Assembly: GCF_004785795.1 (NCBI RefSeq)
Contig: NZ_SRRO01000001.1
Coordinates: forward strand, 3,162,001-3,226,000
Length of the DNA stretch: 64,000 bases
Source of the DNA: Nocardioides eburneiflavus
Lineage (GTDB): Bacteria > Actinomycetota > Actinomycetes > Propionibacteriales > Nocardioidaceae
Reading direction: 5' to 3'
Both the position numbers and the translations under genes were made by a program. Positions within the stretch are counted from its first letter, which is position 1, and each line of letters begins with the position of its first letter. This document shows positions 25,693 through 36,045 of this stretch, one piece after another. The notes under the pieces are model-generated. The model was not told the DNA's origin, did no database searches, and worked only from the letters and a program-made list of their open reading frames with translations.

Positions 25693-26586
25693 GTGGAACT
25701 CCGTCACCTGCGCTACTTCCTGGCCGTGGCCGAGGAAAGACACTTCGGTCGCGCTGCCGCGCGGCTGCACATGGCACAGCCCCCGTTGTCCCAGCAGATC
25801 AAGCAGCTCGAAGACGACCTGGGCGTGCAGTTGCTCAACCGCACCACCCGACGGGTTGACCTGACACCCGCCGGTGAGGCCTACCTCGCGCGAGTGCGAG
25901 CCATCCTCACGTCGGTCGAAGCGGCCGCGAACGAAGCCAAGCGGATCGACAGTGGGCTGGAGGGACGGCTCGTGGTCGGATGCGTCGGCTCGGCGACGTA
26001 CTCCCTGCTTCCGTCGCTCGCCCGAGCCCTGCGTGAGCAGTCGCCCGGTGTGGATTTTGCCTTTCAGGGGGAGATGCTCAGCCGCGACCAGATCGCTGCC
26101 CTCCGCGATCGCTCCATCGATCTCGCGCTGCTGCGACCCTCCGGTGACCCGACCGAGCAAACCGACCTCACGATGCTCACCCTGCGTGAGGAGAAGTACG
26201 TCGTGGCTCTACCCAAAGGCCACCGGCTGGCGAGTCGCAAACAGGTGCGAGTCACTGACCTTCGCGACGAGGACCTCATCGTTCACTCGGGACACGGACG
26301 ATCTGCGATGCACGATGCGGTGTCGGAGCTGTGCCGCGCGGCGGGATTCGAGCCGCAGGTCCGGCACGAGGTCGCGGAGACATCGACGCTGGTCACGTTC
26401 GTCGCTGCCGCACTGGGAGTCGCGATTGTCCCTGCCCCCGTCTCCGATCTCCAGGTGGCGGGAGCCACATACCGACCCCTCATCGGCCGCGCGCGGATGA
26501 AGCTCGTGGTCGCAACGCGCGCCCACGAAGAGTCTGCCCTGCTGGCCCGCGCACTCCAGGTGATTCGTCGGCACTTCGAGTCGTGA
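25693..26586 (+). CDS. LysR-family transcriptional regulator
   Basis: 297 residues. N-terminal winged HTH (MELRHLRYFLAVAEERHFG, then AAARLHMAQPPLSQQIKQLE) and a two-lobe effector-binding domain (about 90-290). The GTG start is 78 bp from the divergent thiolase ATG. The context fits a CatR/CatM-like activator of 3-oxoadipate pathway genes, with a pathway intermediate as co-inducer; the effector is not predictable. This gives the two halves of the gamma-resorcylate route different regulators: IclR for the upper part and LysR for the lower. Confidence 0.9.
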   Translation: MELRHLRYFLAVAEERHFGRAAARLHMAQPPLSQQIKQLEDDLGVQLLNRTTRRVDLTPAGEAYLARVRAILTSVEAAANEAKRIDSGLEGRLVVGCVGSATYSLLPSLARALREQSPGVDFAFQGEMLSRDQIAALRDRSIDLALLRPSGDPTEQTDLTMLTLREEKYVVALPKGHRLASRKQVRVTDLRDEDLIVHSGHGRSAMHDAVSELCRAAGFEPQVRHEVAETSTLVTFVAAALGVAIVPAPVSDLQVAGATYRPLIGRARMKLVVATRAHEESALLARALQVIRRHFES

Positions 26587-26819
26587 GCAGCACGCATCGT
26601 GAGCGACCACGCCGCCTCAGGCCCAACGTGGGCAGAGCCCAGCGGCAGAAGCAACCCTCATCTGCGGTGAGGTGCGTCAGACAAAGGCGACGCGTGGAGC
26701 GAACACCGATGTCCTATCGGGCAACGCCACACGCAACTTCCCGGGACACGGGCCACTCTCCCACGGCCCCTCAAGGCAACCCGGGACGTCCTCCAGTAGG
26801 TGGTCCGATCACGCGGGCG

Positions 26820-27575
26820 TCAACGACATGCGATCGGCGGAACGAGTGGAAGCAGCTCGGCGAGGTCGCTCACCACGGTATGAGCACCCGCCTCGCGAAG
26901 GGCGCGCGGGCCTACGCCGCGGTCGACGCCAACCACGTGGCCGAACTGCCCGGCGGCACCCGCCGACACCCCCGAAACAGCATCCTCGACGACCGCACAT
27001 GCGGAGGGCGCGAGACTGAGTCGGTTGGCAGCGTGCAGGAAGGTGTCCGGTGAAGGCTTGCCCGCAAGCCCAGCAGCGGACGCGTACGCGCCGTCCACGA
27101 CGACGTCGAAGCGGTCGTCCAGGCCGGCCGCGGAAAGCACGAGCTGTGCGTTCTGGGAGCTTGACACCACCGCCACCGAGCAGCCTCGGGACAGCACTGC
27201 GTCGAGGAAGGTGCGACTCCCCTCGTAGGCGGCCACCTTCTGACTACGGAGGATGTCGCGGAACACCATGTCCTTGCGGTTGCCGAGCCCACAGATCGTG
27301 TCGGCGGACTCCGAGTCGTCGGGCTCGCCCTCGGGTCGGAGGATCGATCGGCTCGTGAGGAGGCTACGCACGCCGTCGTACCTGGGTCGTCCGTCGATGT
27401 GGGCGTAGTAGTCCGCATCCTCGTAGGGAGCGACGGCAAGCGACGCGAGGTAGGGCGCGAACAGCCGCGACCAGGCACGCATGTGTACGTCGGCTGTCGG
27501 GGTGAGTACACCGTCGAGGTCGAACAGCCATCCGCGCACGTCAGCGAGGCGAGTCGGTGGCGTCTGACTGGTCAC
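26820..27575 (-). CDS. HAD-family hydrolase, beta-phosphoglucomutase-like
   Basis: 251 residues. Motif I DLDGVLT supplies the nucleophile Asp19 and acid/base Asp21, motif II is VVSSSQN, motif III Lys is in AGKPSPDTFL, and motif IV is VVEDAVSGVSAG. The alpha-helical cap inserted after motif I (about 25-105) is larger than in simple phosphatases, as in beta-phosphoglucomutases and related sugar phosphatases. The GTG start overlaps the stop of the GH3 gene (GTGA). It is the last of six minus-strand genes beginning at 33201, so it probably acts on a phosphosugar released after import and hydrolysis. Confidence 0.82.
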   Translation of the reverse strand: MTSQTPPTRLADVRGWLFDLDGVLTPTADVHMRAWSRLFAPYLASLAVAPYEDADYYAHIDGRPRYDGVRSLLTSRSILRPEGEPDDSESADTICGLGNRKDMVFRDILRSQKVAAYEGSRTFLDAVLSRGCSVAVVSSSQNAQLVLSAAGLDDRFDVVVDGAYASAAGLAGKPSPDTFLHAANRLSLAPSACAVVEDAVSGVSAGAAGQFGHVVGVDRGVGPRALREAGAHTVVSDLAELLPLVPPIACR

Positions 27576-29302
27576 AGTGCTGCGTCCCACCTGCCGGCGA
27601 AAGGGTCCACCGGGCTGCGTCCCACCGGCTCCGCCTCCCCGAACAGAACAGCGAGGACCGCTTCTACGCTGGACGGTGTCGGTGTGTAGGCGTTGATCGC
27701 GGTGCGGATCATCGGCACGTCCTGGAGCAGGTAGGGGTCGGCGATCGACACGAGCGCCGTCGGCAGGCTTGCCACGTGGCGGGGAGCGTCGAGCCCCTGC
27801 CACGGAGTCCAAGCGATCCTGATCGAGTTGCTGTTGCCAATGTGGCGGACGTTCGCGAAGTAGAGACAGACGTCGTAGGTCTCGTGCAATCGTTCTGCTG
27901 CGGGGATGTCGCTCCCATTGGACGGCACCCGCGAGACGTCCACCTGCAGGCCACGAGCCTCCAGACCCTCGACGAACTGAGGCGCGAAGGGTCCACTGGG
28001 ATCGTAGAAGGTCGGCTCGTCGCCCAGCACGATCACCAAGGCACGCCGATGTCGCGAAGGATCCAGCGGCAGAAGCCGCTGGGTGTCCTTCACCAGGGTG
28101 ATGGAACGGCGCGCGATGTCGTCGCGGAGCTCGGCGTCGCGCAGCTCAGCCTCGTGGGGCGTGAAGTCCGCCGCCCGGCGGACTTCGGACCGCGACGCAG
28201 GGCGATGAAGTCCGAGAGAGGCCTTCGTGGCCAGGACGCGACGAACCGCGTCGTCGAGGCGATCGGGACTGATCACTCCCGAGTGGACCGCTCGCAGGAG
28301 GATCTGGAAGTCCCCGTTCACCGTCACGCTGCCCAGCATCATGTCGACTCCGGCAGCGACCGCGGCCGGAAAGCCGACGTCGCGGGGGCGTACCGCCGTG
28401 AAGCCGGTCATCGCGGAGTTGTCGGAGACGATCATGCCGTTGAATCCGAGCTCCCCACGCAGGACGTCTCCCAGGAGCTCTGGTGCCAGGGTCGCGGGTT
28501 GGATGTGCTCGGGCGCGATGCCGGGGAGCAGCTCGCGTGTGAGTGCTGGCTGTCGGATGTGGGCGGCCATGATCGTGCGCGCGCCGGCCTCGATGGCGGT
28601 GCGGTACGCGGCGCCGAACGTCGCACGCCAGCGGGGCGCGTCGAGATCGTTGTTGGTGGTGACCAGATGCTGATCGCGATCGTCGACCCCGTCGCCGGGG
28701 AAGTGTTTGGGTGAGGTGGCGATCAGCTGTGACTCCAGCTCGCGTATGTACGCGGCGCCGAGCAGAGCCACTGTGTCCGGGTCCTCCCCGAACGTCCTTG
28801 TGTTGGTGATCGGGTTGCCAGGGTTCATCGCGATGTCGATGACCGGCGCGAACGCCCAGTTGATACCCACTTGGTGGGCGATCCTGGCGCAGTGCCGGGC
28901 CAGAGTCACCGCGTCGCGCACATCTCCGGTGGCGGCGATCTGCATCGGGTGTGCAAAGGCCTCGGTGTCGAGCAGGAAGTTGACCGACCCGGACTCGAGG
29001 TTGGCTGCGACGAGCATCGGAATCGGACTGAGCCGTTGGAGCTCGGCGACGTCGCGCGTTGCCTGGGCGCTGGATCGTGGCAGTACGAGCACGCCTCCCG
29101 GGAAGATCCCGTGACCGGCGAGCTCGGTCCACCACAGCGGAACGTCATCGGTGCGCAGGTACAAGCACAGGAGCTGCCCGACCTTCTCCTCGGTGGAGAG
29201 CGAGCTCACGGTGTCCTCAACCCAGGCGCAATCGGCCGGGGCGAGGTGGAAGGGGCGGGCAGTCAGGTCGAGGGAGCTGATGGTGGACCTCATCTGGGTC
29301 AA
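27572..29302 (-). CDS. Glycoside hydrolase family 3, NagZ-like
   Basis: 576 residues. The N-terminal TIM barrel has KHFPGDG (199-205) and the adjacent Asp210-x-His212 pair that acts as acid/base in beta-N-acetylglucosaminidases of the NagZ type. The nucleophile Asp294 lies in MIVSDNSAMTGF. The last 200 residues form a second alpha/beta domain (LVKDTQRLLPLDPSRHRRALVIVLGDEPTFYDP...), as in two-domain GH3 proteins. No signal peptide is visible, so it acts on imported substrate. The first codon may be the TTG overlapping the upstream stop or the ATG at 29293. Expected reaction: hydrolysis or phosphorolysis of a beta-N-acetylglucosaminide or related glycoside. Confidence 0.84.
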   Translation of the reverse strand: MTQMRSTISSLDLTARPFHLAPADCAWVEDTVSSLSTEEKVGQLLCLYLRTDDVPLWWTELAGHGIFPGGVLVLPRSSAQATRDVAELQRLSPIPMLVAANLESGSVNFLLDTEAFAHPMQIAATGDVRDAVTLARHCARIAHQVGINWAFAPVIDIAMNPGNPITNTRTFGEDPDTVALLGAAYIRELESQLIATSPKHFPGDGVDDRDQHLVTTNNDLDAPRWRATFGAAYRTAIEAGARTIMAAHIRQPALTRELLPGIAPEHIQPATLAPELLGDVLRGELGFNGMIVSDNSAMTGFTAVRPRDVGFPAAVAAGVDMMLGSVTVNGDFQILLRAVHSGVISPDRLDDAVRRVLATKASLGLHRPASRSEVRRAADFTPHEAELRDAELRDDIARRSITLVKDTQRLLPLDPSRHRRALVIVLGDEPTFYDPSGPFAPQFVEGLEARGLQVDVSRVPSNGSDIPAAERLHETYDVCLYFANVRHIGNSNSIRIAWTPWQGLDAPRHVASLPTALVSIADPYLLQDVPMIRTAINAYTPTPSSVEAVLAVLFGEAEPVGRSPVDPFAGRWDAAL

Positions 29303-30177
29303 AGGATGGCAAGTGGGTTGACGGGTGATCCGGAGGCTCCGGGCAGGTGCAACGGAGCGACCACGGACAAGAACTCGTAGCGACCAACGTCGGCGCAGGC
29401 CGAGGCCACGTCGCTCATGTCGGCCATGTCGACGAGGGGCACCCGGAGACTGTTGAGGAGGAGCGCGTGCCAGGGGACCGGCATGCCGTCGACTTCAGAG
29501 GGCACCGAGTCCAGCCCGTGGTCGGTGATCACCAGGGCAGGGCGGACTTCGGCCAGCCATTCTGCACACGCGAGGCTCAGCCCGGGAGCCGGCACTGCGC
29601 CCAGCACGTCGTCTGCGGAGCGCGGGTGTTCCCGGCCGAATCGCAACCACAGAGTGTCCCCGGGAGTGAGCTCCACGGACTGTGACGACAACGTGGTCTC
29701 GATGTCGTCCGGGGTCACGACCCATCCACCTGGAACGGCCAGACCTCCGGTCGCACGCGGGATGTCCAGGAGCACGCCGCGGCCCACGATGCCACCGATG
29801 TGGGCCTCGATGCCGGACGTGCCTCCAGGCCCCGAAGCGTCGATGTATGCGAAGTGGTGCAACGCATCCAGGTGAGTCATCGATGGCGATCCATGGATGT
29901 CCAGCTCGATGCGGTCGTTGACCGCGTGCCAGCCGTCGCCGGCATCGTGCCACTGCCGCAGCCGGTAGGGCGCTCCCGGCCCCTCGCTCTCTGCGTCACC
30001 TGCCGGTGGTGGCGCCCCCGCCGTCACGACCTGCCCCGTACGCACCAATGCAGCTGCACGGACGAGTGCGGCGGCTGCGGCAGCGGGGGCGGATGGCGTT
30101 CCCCGCCCCGCTGCCAGCCGCGCGTGCAGGTCCATGAACGATGCGTGGTCCATCCGGGTCTGCACCGGTCGGGGCAT
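29299..30177 (-). CDS. Cyclase-family (kynurenine formamidase-like) metal hydrolase
   Basis: 292 residues. The metal-binding signature of the family appears as MTHLDALHHF (about residues 113-122), and GRGVLLDIPRA and later ITDHGLDSVPSEVDGMPVPWHALLL match the two conserved later blocks. Members hydrolyse amides, lactones or cyclic compounds with Mn or Zn. AGGAG upstream of the chosen ATG supports the start; about 55 codons of in-frame upstream sequence overlap the SBP gene end and are not counted. It lies between an ABC sugar-binding protein and a GH3 glycosidase. The substrate is unknown. Confidence 0.78.
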   Translation of the reverse strand: MPRPVQTRMDHASFMDLHARLAAGRGTPSAPAAAAAALVRAAALVRTGQVVTAGAPPPAGDAESEGPGAPYRLRQWHDAGDGWHAVNDRIELDIHGSPSMTHLDALHHFAYIDASGPGGTSGIEAHIGGIVGRGVLLDIPRATGGLAVPGGWVVTPDDIETTLSSQSVELTPGDTLWLRFGREHPRSADDVLGAVPAPGLSLACAEWLAEVRPALVITDHGLDSVPSEVDGMPVPWHALLLNSLRVPLVDMADMSDVASACADVGRYEFLSVVAPLHLPGASGSPVNPLAIL

Positions 30178-30253
30178 CAGGATCTCCTCAGCGGACGGAG
30201 TAGGTCGGCAGGGTCGGCTTGGGTGCGCCGCCCCTGCCGGCTCGGTACTCGGT

Positions 30254-31267
30254 TCAGCATTCGGCCCTGTAGAGATACTGCTCGGATGCGGGATCGTCCA
30301 CGTTCTCTGCGGTGAGGACCGAGTTTTCGATCTCTTCGGCATCGGAGGGAGTGACAGGCGCCTTCTCCGTGTTCTCCGTCAGGTAGTCCACGAGGGCCTC
30401 GATCGATCGAGCCCCGATCTCGGTGGGGTTCTGTGCGATCAACGCGCTGATTGTCCCGTCGCGCAGCGCGTCGACCTCTCCCGGTACGGCGTCGAACGCG
30501 ATGAGGGCCACGTCTCCTGCCTTGCCTGCTTGCTTGATGGCTGCTGCGGCACCCAGCCCGTCCGGGCCGTCCGCCGCGATGATCAGCTTCAGGTCCGCGT
30601 GGGCGAGCAATAGCGAGGACACAGTGGTCGTGGCCTTGTTGACGTCAAAGCCGCTGTACTCGGTCGGAAGCGCCTCGAGGTCCGGGCGAGCCTCCTCCAT
30701 GGCGTCGACGAATGGCTGCGTGCGCTGCTCGAGCGGAGGGATGCCCGGTGCCCCACCGAGGAACACCATGGTGCCCGGTCCGTCCGGAACAAGGTCCTTC
30801 ACGTCTTCGACGAGGGGTGCCGTGTCGGTGCCGCTGGAGATCGCCTTGTACTCGCTGGGCGGCTCCGTCGCCGTCTGGGTCACGACAGGCACACCTTTGC
30901 CCATCAGGGTCTTGTACTGGGCGATGAACTGGTTGTTGTTGAACGGGCTGACCAGGATCCCGTCCGGAGAGCTCAACTGCGCAGCCTGGAAGTTGGAGGC
31001 CATCGTCGCAGCGTCGGTCGACGTGGAGTTGTAGGTCTTCAGATCCACCCCGAGTTCCTCGGCCTTGGCTTCCGCGCCACAGGAGATGGTCGCCCAGAAG
31101 GGATCCGACGTGTTCGGCAGCACGGCGGCGAGCGAGATGTCCTCGGTCGCGGCGCGCGACGAGTCAGCCGCGACCGGGTCGTCGCTCGAGCACGAAGCGG
31201 TTGTCAGGGCGACTGCGGCCGCAGCGATCATCGCCGCGGTGCGCCGGGGGGAACGGTTGCACTTCAC
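30254..31267 (-). CDS. Sugar ABC transporter substrate-binding lipoprotein (RbsB-like)
   Basis: 337 residues. A basic start and hydrophobic stretch end in a lipobox with Cys26 (ALTTASC), so it is lipid-anchored on the outer face of the membrane. The rest matches periplasmic-binding protein type 1 (Peripla_BP_4): LAAVLPNTSDPFWATISCGAEAKA at the start of the mature domain and LKLIIAADGPDGLGAAAAI in the C-lobe. The GTG start is preceded by AAGGAG. It is co-transcribed with the permease and ATPase genes upstream. The ligand is probably a sugar or amino sugar; ribose/autoinducer-2 family members are similar. Confidence 0.88.
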   Translation of the reverse strand: MKCNRSPRRTAAMIAAAAVALTTASCSSDDPVAADSSRAATEDISLAAVLPNTSDPFWATISCGAEAKAEELGVDLKTYNSTSTDAATMASNFQAAQLSSPDGILVSPFNNNQFIAQYKTLMGKGVPVVTQTATEPPSEYKAISSGTDTAPLVEDVKDLVPDGPGTMVFLGGAPGIPPLEQRTQPFVDAMEEARPDLEALPTEYSGFDVNKATTTVSSLLLAHADLKLIIAADGPDGLGAAAAIKQAGKAGDVALIAFDAVPGEVDALRDGTISALIAQNPTEIGARSIEALVDYLTENTEKAPVTPSDAEEIENSVLTAENVDDPASEQYLYRAEC

Positions 31268-31306
31268 GAGCTTCTCCTTGTGTGGTGGGGCGGGCTACAT
31301 CTCGCG

Positions 31307-32370
31307 TCAGGACCCGGATTTCCTGCGGCGGACGGTTGTCACGCGGTCGAGCAGCACGGCGAGCACCAGCACGGTGCCGACAGCGATGAGTTGCCAATAG
31401 GCAGAGACCCCGAGGATGACGAGACCCGACTGAAGGATCACCGCGAGCGCGGCGCCCCAGATGGTGCCGGTGATGGAGATGTGGCCGCCCTCGAGCAGGG
31501 TGCCGCCGATGACGGCGGCCGTCACCGCTCCCAGGGCATCATTGGCATGGCCATTGATCGCCGTCGCACCGAAGCGCGACAGGTCAATGAAGCCCGCCAA
31601 GCCGGCGAGCGCTCCGCCGAGAACGGCGAGCGAGAGCAGGTAGCGGCGGGTGCGGATGCCGGCGCGTTCGGCCGCAGTGCGCTCGGAGCCGATGGCGCGC
31701 ACGCGCATGCCGTAGCGGGTGTAGCGAATGGTGCCCCACAAGATGCTCGCGATGACGAGAGCCACCAGAGCCGGGATGGGGATCGGTCCGATGGAGCGGA
31801 GACCGAATTCGGTCTGGAGGGCGACGGGTAGCCCTCCGAGGTCCGTGCCTCCACTGAGCAACAGCGCCAGGCCGGTGCCGATCCCCATCGTTCCGAGCGT
31901 CGCGATCAGTGAGTTGATCTGTCCGTAGGCGATGAGGAGGCCGTTGACCAGGCCGAACGCCACGCCTCCACACACGGCAGCAACCAGGCCGACGATGATC
32001 GCAGTGGCGGGGGAGCCGTACGACGACGCATCGCCAGGGACGGCCTGGAACATGTGCATGGCCGACGCTCCGACGACCGATGAAAAGACCAGGTTGGCGC
32101 CCAAGGACAAGTCGAAGATCCCCGCGCCCAGCATCATGGCGAGCCCGAGCGCCAGGAGCAGGGTCTGGGACATGCCGAGCAGGAGCGCCTGCGCGTTTGC
32201 GACCGACCAGAAGACGTGCCCGGCCGAGAGCGCTGTGAACACGGCTACGAGAGCAAGGTCGAGCAGCAGGATCCATGCACCGCGTGTCTTGAGCCAGGTC
32301 AGCCAGAATGGCGCAGAGGGTCGGCCCCGGTCGTCGGCCTGAGGTGCGGTGTCAGACCTCGTCGAGGCGG

Positions 32371-32374
<4 letters not shown>
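31307..32374 (-). CDS. Sugar ABC transporter permease (RbsC-like)
   Basis: 355 residues, about ten hydrophobic segments, BPD_transp_2 family. Typical stretches are LLLGMSQTLLLALGLAMMLGAGIFDLSLG near residues 65-95 and YGMRVRAIGSERTAAERAGI, the cytoplasmic coupling region contacting the ATPase. The GTG start overlaps the ATPase stop. Forms the membrane channel with the ATPase at 32371-33201. Confidence 0.9.
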
Positions 32375-33201
<827 letters not shown>

Positions 33202-33237
33202 TGGGTGTCTGTCCTGCGAGCACGTGTGACGACGATA

Positions 33238-33259
33238 ACACCAAAACTAACGTTGGTGT
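33238..33259. promoter_or_regulatory. Inverted repeat, candidate TetR operator
   Basis: ACACCAA (33238-33244) and TTGGTGT (33253-33259) are perfect 7-bp arms around an 8-bp spacer. It lies in the 123-bp interval between the divergent ABC-transporter operon and the TetR-family gene. Size and location match an operator for the TetR protein; binding is inferred. Confidence 0.6.
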
Positions 33260-33324
33260 AGGTTTTCGTTCTCCGCCTCCACTTTTGCTGCGACCACCGG
33301 CAGCGGTGTGACTAGGATCGGGCG

Positions 33325-33990
33325 GTGGCACCACAGAGATCGCGCCAGTACGCACCCGGAATTGCACGGCGGGCCGCGATCATGGAGTCGGCCTTCACGG
33401 CCTTCGGGACTATCGGCTACTGGAACACCACGTTGGCGCAGATCGCGCAGGACTGCGGCGTGACAAGGGCCGGTCTCCTACACCACTTCCCCACCAAGGA
33501 GTCGCTGCTCGAAGCCGTCCTGGCGCGGCGTGATGAGGTGAACCGCGACCTGATCTTCGGCGGCAGCCAAGACCCTCGCCGAAACCCGCGCGACTTCCTT
33601 GGCAAGCTGATTCGTCTCGTGGAGCACAACGCCTCGCAGCCAGGAATCGTGAGCCTGTTCGCCGTCCTCGGCGCCGAGGCCACTCACCCCGACCACCCTG
33701 CACACGCCTACTTTGCCGGGCGATACGAGTCGGTTCGCTCCTGGATCGGCGAGGCGCTCCGTCTTCTCGACCAGGAAGGTGGGTTGCGCCCCGGCAGCGA
33801 CCCGACCGCGGCGGCCATAGAGCTCACTGCGCTGCTCGATGGCCTCCAAGTGCAGTGGCTCTACCGTCCGGACGCAATCGACATGCCCGCCTTGTTCCGC
33901 CAACGCATCAATGCACAACTGGTCGTACCTCTTGATCCGGCCGAGCTCCATGTGACCCCGGTAGCAGGCAGCGCTACGAGTGCGGAGTGA
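33325..33990 (+). CDS. TetR-family transcriptional regulator
   Basis: 221 residues. N-terminal three-helix DNA-binding domain (RRAAIMESAFTAFGTIGYWN, then LAQIAQDCGVTRAGLLHHFPTKESLLEAVL), followed by a TetR_C_6-like ligand domain with EHNASQPGIVSLFAVLGAEATHP. Starts at GTG. Divergent from the sugar ABC operon with a 7-8-7 inverted repeat between them; probable repressor of that operon and of itself. Ligand unknown. Confidence 0.9.
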   Translation: MAPQRSRQYAPGIARRAAIMESAFTAFGTIGYWNTTLAQIAQDCGVTRAGLLHHFPTKESLLEAVLARRDEVNRDLIFGGSQDPRRNPRDFLGKLIRLVEHNASQPGIVSLFAVLGAEATHPDHPAHAYFAGRYESVRSWIGEALRLLDQEGGLRPGSDPTAAAIELTALLDGLQVQWLYRPDAIDMPALFRQRINAQLVVPLDPAELHVTPVAGSATSAE

Positions 33991-34170
33991 CCACACGCTG
34001 TGTGTCAGGCGCGCCGGTGGCGCTGACGATGCCCAAACGCTCGGATCCGCATCCAGGCATGGTGACGCCACGTCCTTCCCGGGTCCCCTGTCCAGGAGCA
34101 GAGGCAATCGAGCTGACTCGGATCCGACATGTCAGTACATCCTGTTCGGGTGTTGGGAGTGGACCCTGCA

Positions 34171-35901
34171 TCAGCTCGCGCGTCGCGACTCGGTCAGCAA
34201 CTCAGCCATGCGCAGGCCGATCAGCACGCAAGCCGGCATGGTCGGCACTGCGACGATCCGCGGCATGATCGTGCTGTCCGCGATGCGGAGATTGTTCACA
34301 CCATTGACCCTCAGCTCCGCGTCGACCACAGCGCGGTCGTCCTTGCCCATCCGGCAGGCGCCGGAGGAGTGGAAGTAGGTCGTCGCGCCGTTGCGGACGA
34401 AGTTGGCCAGCTCCGCGCCGACCAGCGTCTTGCCCGGCGCCACCTCGCGCACCACGTGCGGCTTCATCGCCGCCGTGGCGGCCACCGACCGGGCGATCTC
34501 GATGCTTCGCTCCAGTGCGGCCACGTCATCTGGGTGGCTCAGGAACTTCATGTCGACCACCGGTCGCTTGCCCGGGTTGGCGGACGCCAGCCTGACGGTG
34601 CCCCTGCTCTTCGGGGCGACGAGTCCCGCACACAGCGCCCAGGTGTTGGGCGGTGGTGCGTACTGCGCGGCGATGACCTCGCTCGCGTAGGGGATCTCGA
34701 TCTGCACCAGGCTGACGTCGGGCAGCTCGAATGAGGGGTCGGTCTTGTAGTAGCCGGAGACGTTGGCGGCACTGTTGCGGGGCTGGATCGGCGCGGGTGA
34801 CTCGTAGAGACACCCGCCGTGCAGGATGTGGTCCTGGACGTTCTCGCCGACCTCGGGCGCGTGCACCTCGACGTTGATGTTGTGGTCGCGCAGGTGCGCA
34901 GCCTTGCCGATGCCGCTCAGCATCAGAAGCTTCGGGGTGTTGAAGCCACCCGTCGAGAGGATCACCTCCCCTCGCGCGCGGAAGACGCGCTTGCGCCCGT
35001 TGCGTACGCACTCCACCCCGACTGCGGTCTTGCCGCGCAGAAGGACCTTGTTGACCTGGGTGTTCGCGAGCACGGTCACGTTGTCCCGCTTCAGGACGGG
35101 GTAGAGGAAGGCGCGTGCCATGCTCTGGCGCCTTCCGTCCTTGATGATCTGGTTCATGTAGCCGAAACCGTTGCCGGTGACCTCGCGCTCGCCGTTGAGG
35201 TCCTCGAGGACCGGGAGCCCGACCTCACGCATGCCGTCGAGTGCTGCGGTGGCCAGCGGCAGCGGGTCTGCCGAGGGCTGCACCCAGACGGGACCGCCCG
35301 TGCCGCGGTACTTCTTGTTCGGCTTACCCTGCCAGTCCTCAGCCCCCTTGAGCAGCTCGAGCCCATGCCTGTAGCCCCAGCGCTTGTCGCCACTCTCCTC
35401 GGCCCAGTGGTCGAGGTCGGCCTTGAACGGTCGCGCCCAGATGGTGGCGTTGATACTGCTGCCACCTCCGATCACCCTGCCGGTGTGCTCAGGGATCGCA
35501 CGGTTGTTGACGCCGGGGCTGGGGATCGCGACGTCGCCCCAGTCGCGCTCGGTGCCCAGGTTGGTGAACCACAGGCCGGGGTTGTTCACAGACTCCGCCT
35601 TGTCCCAGCCGCCGGCCTCGATGAGGAGGATCTGGGCCGACGGGTCCCGCTTGGCCAGGGTGCCGACCAGGGCGCAGCCGGCACTGCCGGCACCGACGAC
35701 TACATAGTCGTAGGCGCGCTTGAGTGCTCGTGTGTTCCTGTCCTGGGTGATGCGGGCCTGGTCGAGGTCGTCGGCGAGGGCCTGTGCCGACGTGCTCGAC
35801 ACCAGTCCGGTAGCGACGGCGCCGGCAATGAAGGCACGCCTGTTGATGCGCCCGGTGATCAGGGAGCGCTCGAGTCGGTCGAGCTGGTCGTCGTTGTCCA
35901 T
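34171..35901 (-). CDS. GMC-family oxidoreductase, Tat-exported
   Basis: 576 residues. Twin arginines at 21-22 in INRRAFIAGA plus a hydrophobic stretch and ALA-type cleavage region around 40-43 suggest a Tat signal. The FAD motif GAGSAG is at about 70-75, IEAGG follows, the GMC signature GRVIGGGSSINATIWARP is present, and the C-terminal block TYFHSSGACRMGKDDRAVVD...LRIADSTIMP holds the catalytic His region. It probably oxidises an alcohol outside the cytoplasm. The aldehyde dehydrogenase gene is upstream on the same strand, separated by a strong hairpin. Aryl alcohols (for example salicyl alcohol) are suggested by the neighbouring salicylate operon; this is inference. Confidence 0.87.
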   Translation of the reverse strand: MDNDDQLDRLERSLITGRINRRAFIAGAVATGLVSSTSAQALADDLDQARITQDRNTRALKRAYDYVVVGAGSAGCALVGTLAKRDPSAQILLIEAGGWDKAESVNNPGLWFTNLGTERDWGDVAIPSPGVNNRAIPEHTGRVIGGGSSINATIWARPFKADLDHWAEESGDKRWGYRHGLELLKGAEDWQGKPNKKYRGTGGPVWVQPSADPLPLATAALDGMREVGLPVLEDLNGEREVTGNGFGYMNQIIKDGRRQSMARAFLYPVLKRDNVTVLANTQVNKVLLRGKTAVGVECVRNGRKRVFRARGEVILSTGGFNTPKLLMLSGIGKAAHLRDHNINVEVHAPEVGENVQDHILHGGCLYESPAPIQPRNSAANVSGYYKTDPSFELPDVSLVQIEIPYASEVIAAQYAPPPNTWALCAGLVAPKSRGTVRLASANPGKRPVVDMKFLSHPDDVAALERSIEIARSVAATAAMKPHVVREVAPGKTLVGAELANFVRNGATTYFHSSGACRMGKDDRAVVDAELRVNGVNNLRIADSTIMPRIVAVPTMPACVLIGLRMAELLTESRRAS

Positions 35902-35985
35902 GGGGGTCCGTTCGTGTGCATGGCGTCAGCGCGGCGCCGTTCAGTTGTGGGGGGTGCCCGAGGCAGGCTCGGGCAGGTCCAACCT

Positions 35986-36017
35986 GGCGTCCGGCGGAGA
36001 GACCTCCGCCGGACGCC
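35986..36017 (-). terminator. Strong hairpin between aldehyde dehydrogenase and GMC genes
   Basis: A perfect 14-bp stem (arms GGCGTCCGGCGGAG and CTCCGCCGGACGCC) with the 4-nt loop AGAC. It starts 28 bp downstream of the aldehyde dehydrogenase stop. There is no U-run, as is common for high-GC actinobacteria. A second weaker stem (GCCCGA/TCGGGC, 35956-35974) follows. It probably terminates or attenuates transcription into the GMC gene. Confidence 0.7.
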
Positions 36018-36045
36018 CGGCTGAGCGGGCTCGAGGTGGTGGTGC

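Noticed and set aside
27572..29302. GH3 enzyme as a salicin beta-glucosidase feeding the salicylate operon
   Set aside because: Attractive given the neighbouring salicylate genes, but KHFPGDG with the Asp-x-His pair points to a NagZ-type N-acetylglucosaminidase, and the operon has its own TetR control.
34819..36024. A 401-codon plus-strand frame antisense to the GMC gene
   Set aside because: The minus strand encodes a full GMC protein with FAD and C-terminal signatures; the plus frame is a codon-bias shadow.
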